Source of the DNA: JBFMHD01 sp040752395 [NCBI: Candidatus Hydrogenedentota bacterium]
GTDB lineage: Bacteria > JBFMHD01
Reading direction: 5' to 3'
Assembly (NCBI GenBank): GCA_040752395.1
Contig: JBFMHD010000050.1
Location: 1-15,862 of the forward strand
Length of the DNA stretch: 15,862 nucleotides
Below are positions 13,961-15,862 of this stretch, piece by piece. The position numbers and the translations under genes were made by a program. Under the pieces are notes generated by a model. That model saw only the letters and a program-made list of their open reading frames with translations, was not told the origin of the DNA and made no database searches. Each line of letters begins with the position of its first letter. The stretch's first letter is position 1.

Positions 13961-15715
13961 TCAATCAGGCACATAGATAATGCGCCAGTCGACTTCCTCG
14001 TGCCACGATGGCTGGTTTTCTTTGTTTAAAATAAATGGTCCCAATACAAGCGTATCCATATGCGTGCGCATAAAACAACGATACGCATCCTCAGGGGTAC
14101 AAACTATGGGCTCACCCCGGACATTAAATGAGGTGTTGATTATTACCGGACACTTTGTACGTTTTTCGAACTCCTTGAGTAAATCATAATATATCGGGTT
14201 CTGCTTTCTGTTTATTGTCTGGATTCTTGCGGAATTGTTAACGTGTGTTATTGAAGGGACCGCTCTTTGCTTATCCTCTCGTATCTCCTTTCTTACATCA
14301 GCAACAAGGAGCATATATGGGCTCGGTCTATCAAGCTCAAAATATTCATTGACTCTTTCTTCAAGCACAGTTGGTGCAAACGGCCTGAAACTTTCTCTGA
14401 ACTTTATTTTAAGATTTACTTTCTGCCAGTTCTCTTTGTTTCTTGCATCTGCTAAGATACTTCGCGTTCCAAGCGACCTCGGTCCAAACTCCATCCTGCC
14501 AGTAAGCCAGCCAACTACGTGCTGTTTCTCAATCCTTTCTGCTACCTCTTTTATTAATTCATCGTACTCATACTCCCTGTAAACAGCCTTGAACTTCTTC
14601 AGTGTCTTTAATATCTCTTCTTTTGAGAACTCGGGTCCTAAAAATACATCAGTCAATGGTTCAGGTCTTGGTAATCTAAGTGTTCCGCAATTAACAACAA
14701 GTGCAGCACCAAGCGCACCGCCAGCATCTCCGGCTGCTGGCTGAATAAATATATCATCATAACCAGCTCGTCTTAATATCTCGCCGTTTGCTACACAATT
14801 TAGTGCAACACCACCAGCTAAACATAAATACCTCATCCCGGTCTCTTTTCTTAAATTTATAGCCATCTTTAACATAATCTCCTCTGTTACTCTCTGGAGA
14901 CTTGCTGCCATATCTTTATGAAATTGAGTAAGTTCAGTCTCAGGGATACGCGGGGGCTGACCAAAGAGCTTATCAAAATTTTCATTAGTCATTTTAAGAC
15001 CATAATCATAAGCAAAATATCTCATATTCATTTTAATACTGCCATCTTCTTTTACATCAATCAATTCGTTCATTATCTTATCCACATATTTAGGCTCACC
15101 ATACGGAGCTAATCCCATAACTTTATATTCTGCACTGTTAACTTTGAACCCGAGATAATATGTAAAAGCACTGTATAATAATCCTAATGAATGCGGAAAC
15201 CTCAGTTCACGGCGTATCTCTATATCTAAATCTTTGCCTATACCCTCTGTCGAGGTTGCCCATTCACCCACACCATCTATAGTTAATATCGCAGCTTCTT
15301 TATAAGGCGAGACATAGAACGCACTTGCTGCATGGGATAAATGATGGTTCGAAAAAAGTAATTCTCCCTCATAATTTAATTCGTCCCGTATTAGATTGGC
15401 TATCCACAATTTCTCCTGTATCCAGACAGGTATAGCTTTTAAATACGATTTCAAAGATCTGGGCCAGGTAGCAAAATATGTTTGTAATAATCTTTCAAAT
15501 TTTATAAATGGTTTATCATAAAAAACTACATAATCTAAATCTTCGCCAGTGAGATTCCCTTCTTTTAAACAATACTTTATAGCATTATGTGGAAACCCTT
15601 CATCATGTTTTTTTCGGGTGAATCGTTCTTCCTGCGAGGCTGCAATTATTTTACTATCTCTAATTAACGCAGCAGCTGAATCATGATAATAACACGAGAT
15701 ACCTAAAATGTTCAT
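13961..15715 (-). CDS. O-carbamoyltransferase, NodU/CmcH (TobZ-like) family
   Basis: 584 residues, normal full length. The N-terminal Kae1-like domain has GISCYYHDSAAAL (5-17, His11), SNHHLSHAASAFY (122-134, His124/125/128), TIDGVGEW (145-152), the invariant NSAEYKVMGLAPYG (193-206) and LCLAGGVALNCVANG (297-311). The C-terminal YrdC-like domain has MEFGPRSLGTRSILADAR (408-425), FRPFAP and INTSFNVRGEPIVCTPEDA (526-544). The family transfers a carbamoyl group from carbamoyl phosphate via carbamoyl-adenylate onto a hydroxyl of a sugar or natural product. Beside glycan genes, carbamoylation of the surface polysaccharide is likely, though the substrate is not proven. A good Shine-Dalgarno (AGAGGAAG) precedes the ATG and overlaps the 30-bp dispersed element. 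Composition is less AT-rich than the transferase genes, suggesting a different history. Confidence 0.93.
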   Translation of the reverse strand: MNILGISCYYHDSAAALIRDSKIIAASQEERFTRKKHDEGFPHNAIKYCLKEGNLTGEDLDYVVFYDKPFIKFERLLQTYFATWPRSLKSYLKAIPVWIQEKLWIANLIRDELNYEGELLFSNHHLSHAASAFYVSPYKEAAILTIDGVGEWATSTEGIGKDLDIEIRRELRFPHSLGLLYSAFTYYLGFKVNSAEYKVMGLAPYGEPKYVDKIMNELIDVKEDGSIKMNMRYFAYDYGLKMTNENFDKLFGQPPRIPETELTQFHKDMAASLQRVTEEIMLKMAINLRKETGMRYLCLAGGVALNCVANGEILRRAGYDDIFIQPAAGDAGGALGAALVVNCGTLRLPRPEPLTDVFLGPEFSKEEILKTLKKFKAVYREYEYDELIKEVAERIEKQHVVGWLTGRMEFGPRSLGTRSILADARNKENWQKVNLKIKFRESFRPFAPTVLEERVNEYFELDRPSPYMLLVADVRKEIREDKQRAVPSITHVNNSARIQTINRKQNPIYYDLLKEFEKRTKCPVIINTSFNVRGEPIVCTPEDAYRCFMRTHMDTLVLGPFILNKENQPSWHEEVDWRIIYVPD

Positions 15716-15720
15716 AATCT

Positions 15721-15750
15721 TCCTCTGAAAAACGCTGTAACTCTAATAAT
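15721..15750. repeat. 30-bp dispersed element, copy 2
   Basis: 27 of 30 positions match 5319-5348. It begins six bases upstream of the carbamoyltransferase ATG, so on the minus strand its last bases form part of that gene's Shine-Dalgarno. Heptamer repeats of a different sequence follow from 15753. Confidence 0.8.
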
Positions 15751-15752
15751 TC

Positions 15753-15780
15753 GGGCTACAGGCTACGGGCTACGGACTAC
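15753..15780. repeat. heptanucleotide repeat, four units (GGGCTAC variants)
   Basis: GGGCTAC, AGGCTAC, GGGCTAC, GGACTAC in tandem. The following bases (about 15790-15803) contain GAGCCCG and AAGCCCG, again a 7-base period. Confidence 0.85.
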
Positions 15781-15817
15781 AGCCGGCTGGAGCCCGAAGC
15801 CCGGAATCTGCTGAAAA

Positions 15818-15851
15818 GTCTTGAGTCTTGAGTCTTGAGTCTCGAGTCCTG
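15818..15851. repeat. heptanucleotide repeat (GTCTTGA), three perfect units plus variants
   Basis: GTCTTGA at 15818, 15825 and 15832, then GTCTCGA at 15839 and a partial GTCCTG at 15846. No coding frame is apparent from 15716 to the window end, so this edge is purely repetitive intergenic DNA. Confidence 0.9.
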
Positions 15852-15862
15852 TTTTGACTCAC

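Noticed and set aside
15753-15862. CRISPR array
   Set aside because: Repeats are 7-base tandem units without spacers, and no cas genes are near.

Overview
This is an AT-rich bacterial window devoted almost entirely to making a cell-surface polysaccharide. The genes use the standard code. Most start codons lack a good Shine-Dalgarno sequence, and intergenic DNA carries short heptanucleotide repeats. No rRNA, tRNA or other taxonomic marker is present, so placement is inference only: an uncultivated candidate-phylum bacterium would fit, but a phylum cannot be named from this sequence.

Layout. 1-1015 (minus) is a GT4 glycosyltransferase cut by the window edge. 1223-4552 (plus) is a compact three-gene unit: GT4 glycosyltransferase, B12-binding-type radical SAM enzyme, GT2 glycosyltransferase. 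4507-7304 (minus) was originally a coupled GT4 glycosyltransferase / methyltransferase pair. It is now split by an 873-bp insert carrying a plus-strand ParE/RelE-type toxin-antitoxin module, and the insert is flanked by a 115-bp direct repeat. 7356-8783 (plus) is a multi-membrane GT-C (PMT/ArnT-like) sugar transferase. 8998-12716 (minus) runs O-antigen polymerase-like protein, Wzx-type flippase, then GT4 glycosyltransferase, with a strikingly structured intergenic leader before the last gene. 12776-13852 (plus) is a second O-antigen polymerase/ligase-type membrane protein. 13961-15715 (minus) is a NodU/CmcH-type O-carbamoyltransferase. The right edge is packed with heptamer repeats.

How the genes fit together (inference from families). 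GT4 and GT2 enzymes assemble an oligosaccharide on a lipid carrier at the inner face of the membrane. The flippase moves it across, and the two Wzy/WaaL-like proteins polymerise it and/or ligate it to an acceptor. The GT-C enzyme may add a sugar from a lipid-linked donor on the outer face. The methyltransferase, carbamoyltransferase and possibly the radical SAM enzyme decorate the glycan. No priming transferase, nucleotide-sugar synthesis gene or chain-length regulator is in the window, so the locus must continue outside it or depend on genes elsewhere.

The points most worth attention are not the enzymes. They are (i) the toxin-antitoxin insert, whose 115-bp flanking repeat regenerates both interrupted genes; (ii) a strong-looking minus-strand promoter in that insert which could re-supply the stranded methyltransferase; (iii) a dispersed 30-bp element followed by heptamer repeats of unrelated sequence; and (iv) nested, mutually exclusive inverted repeats between the flippase and the downstream glycosyltransferase, one arm of which lies where a ribosome binding site would be.
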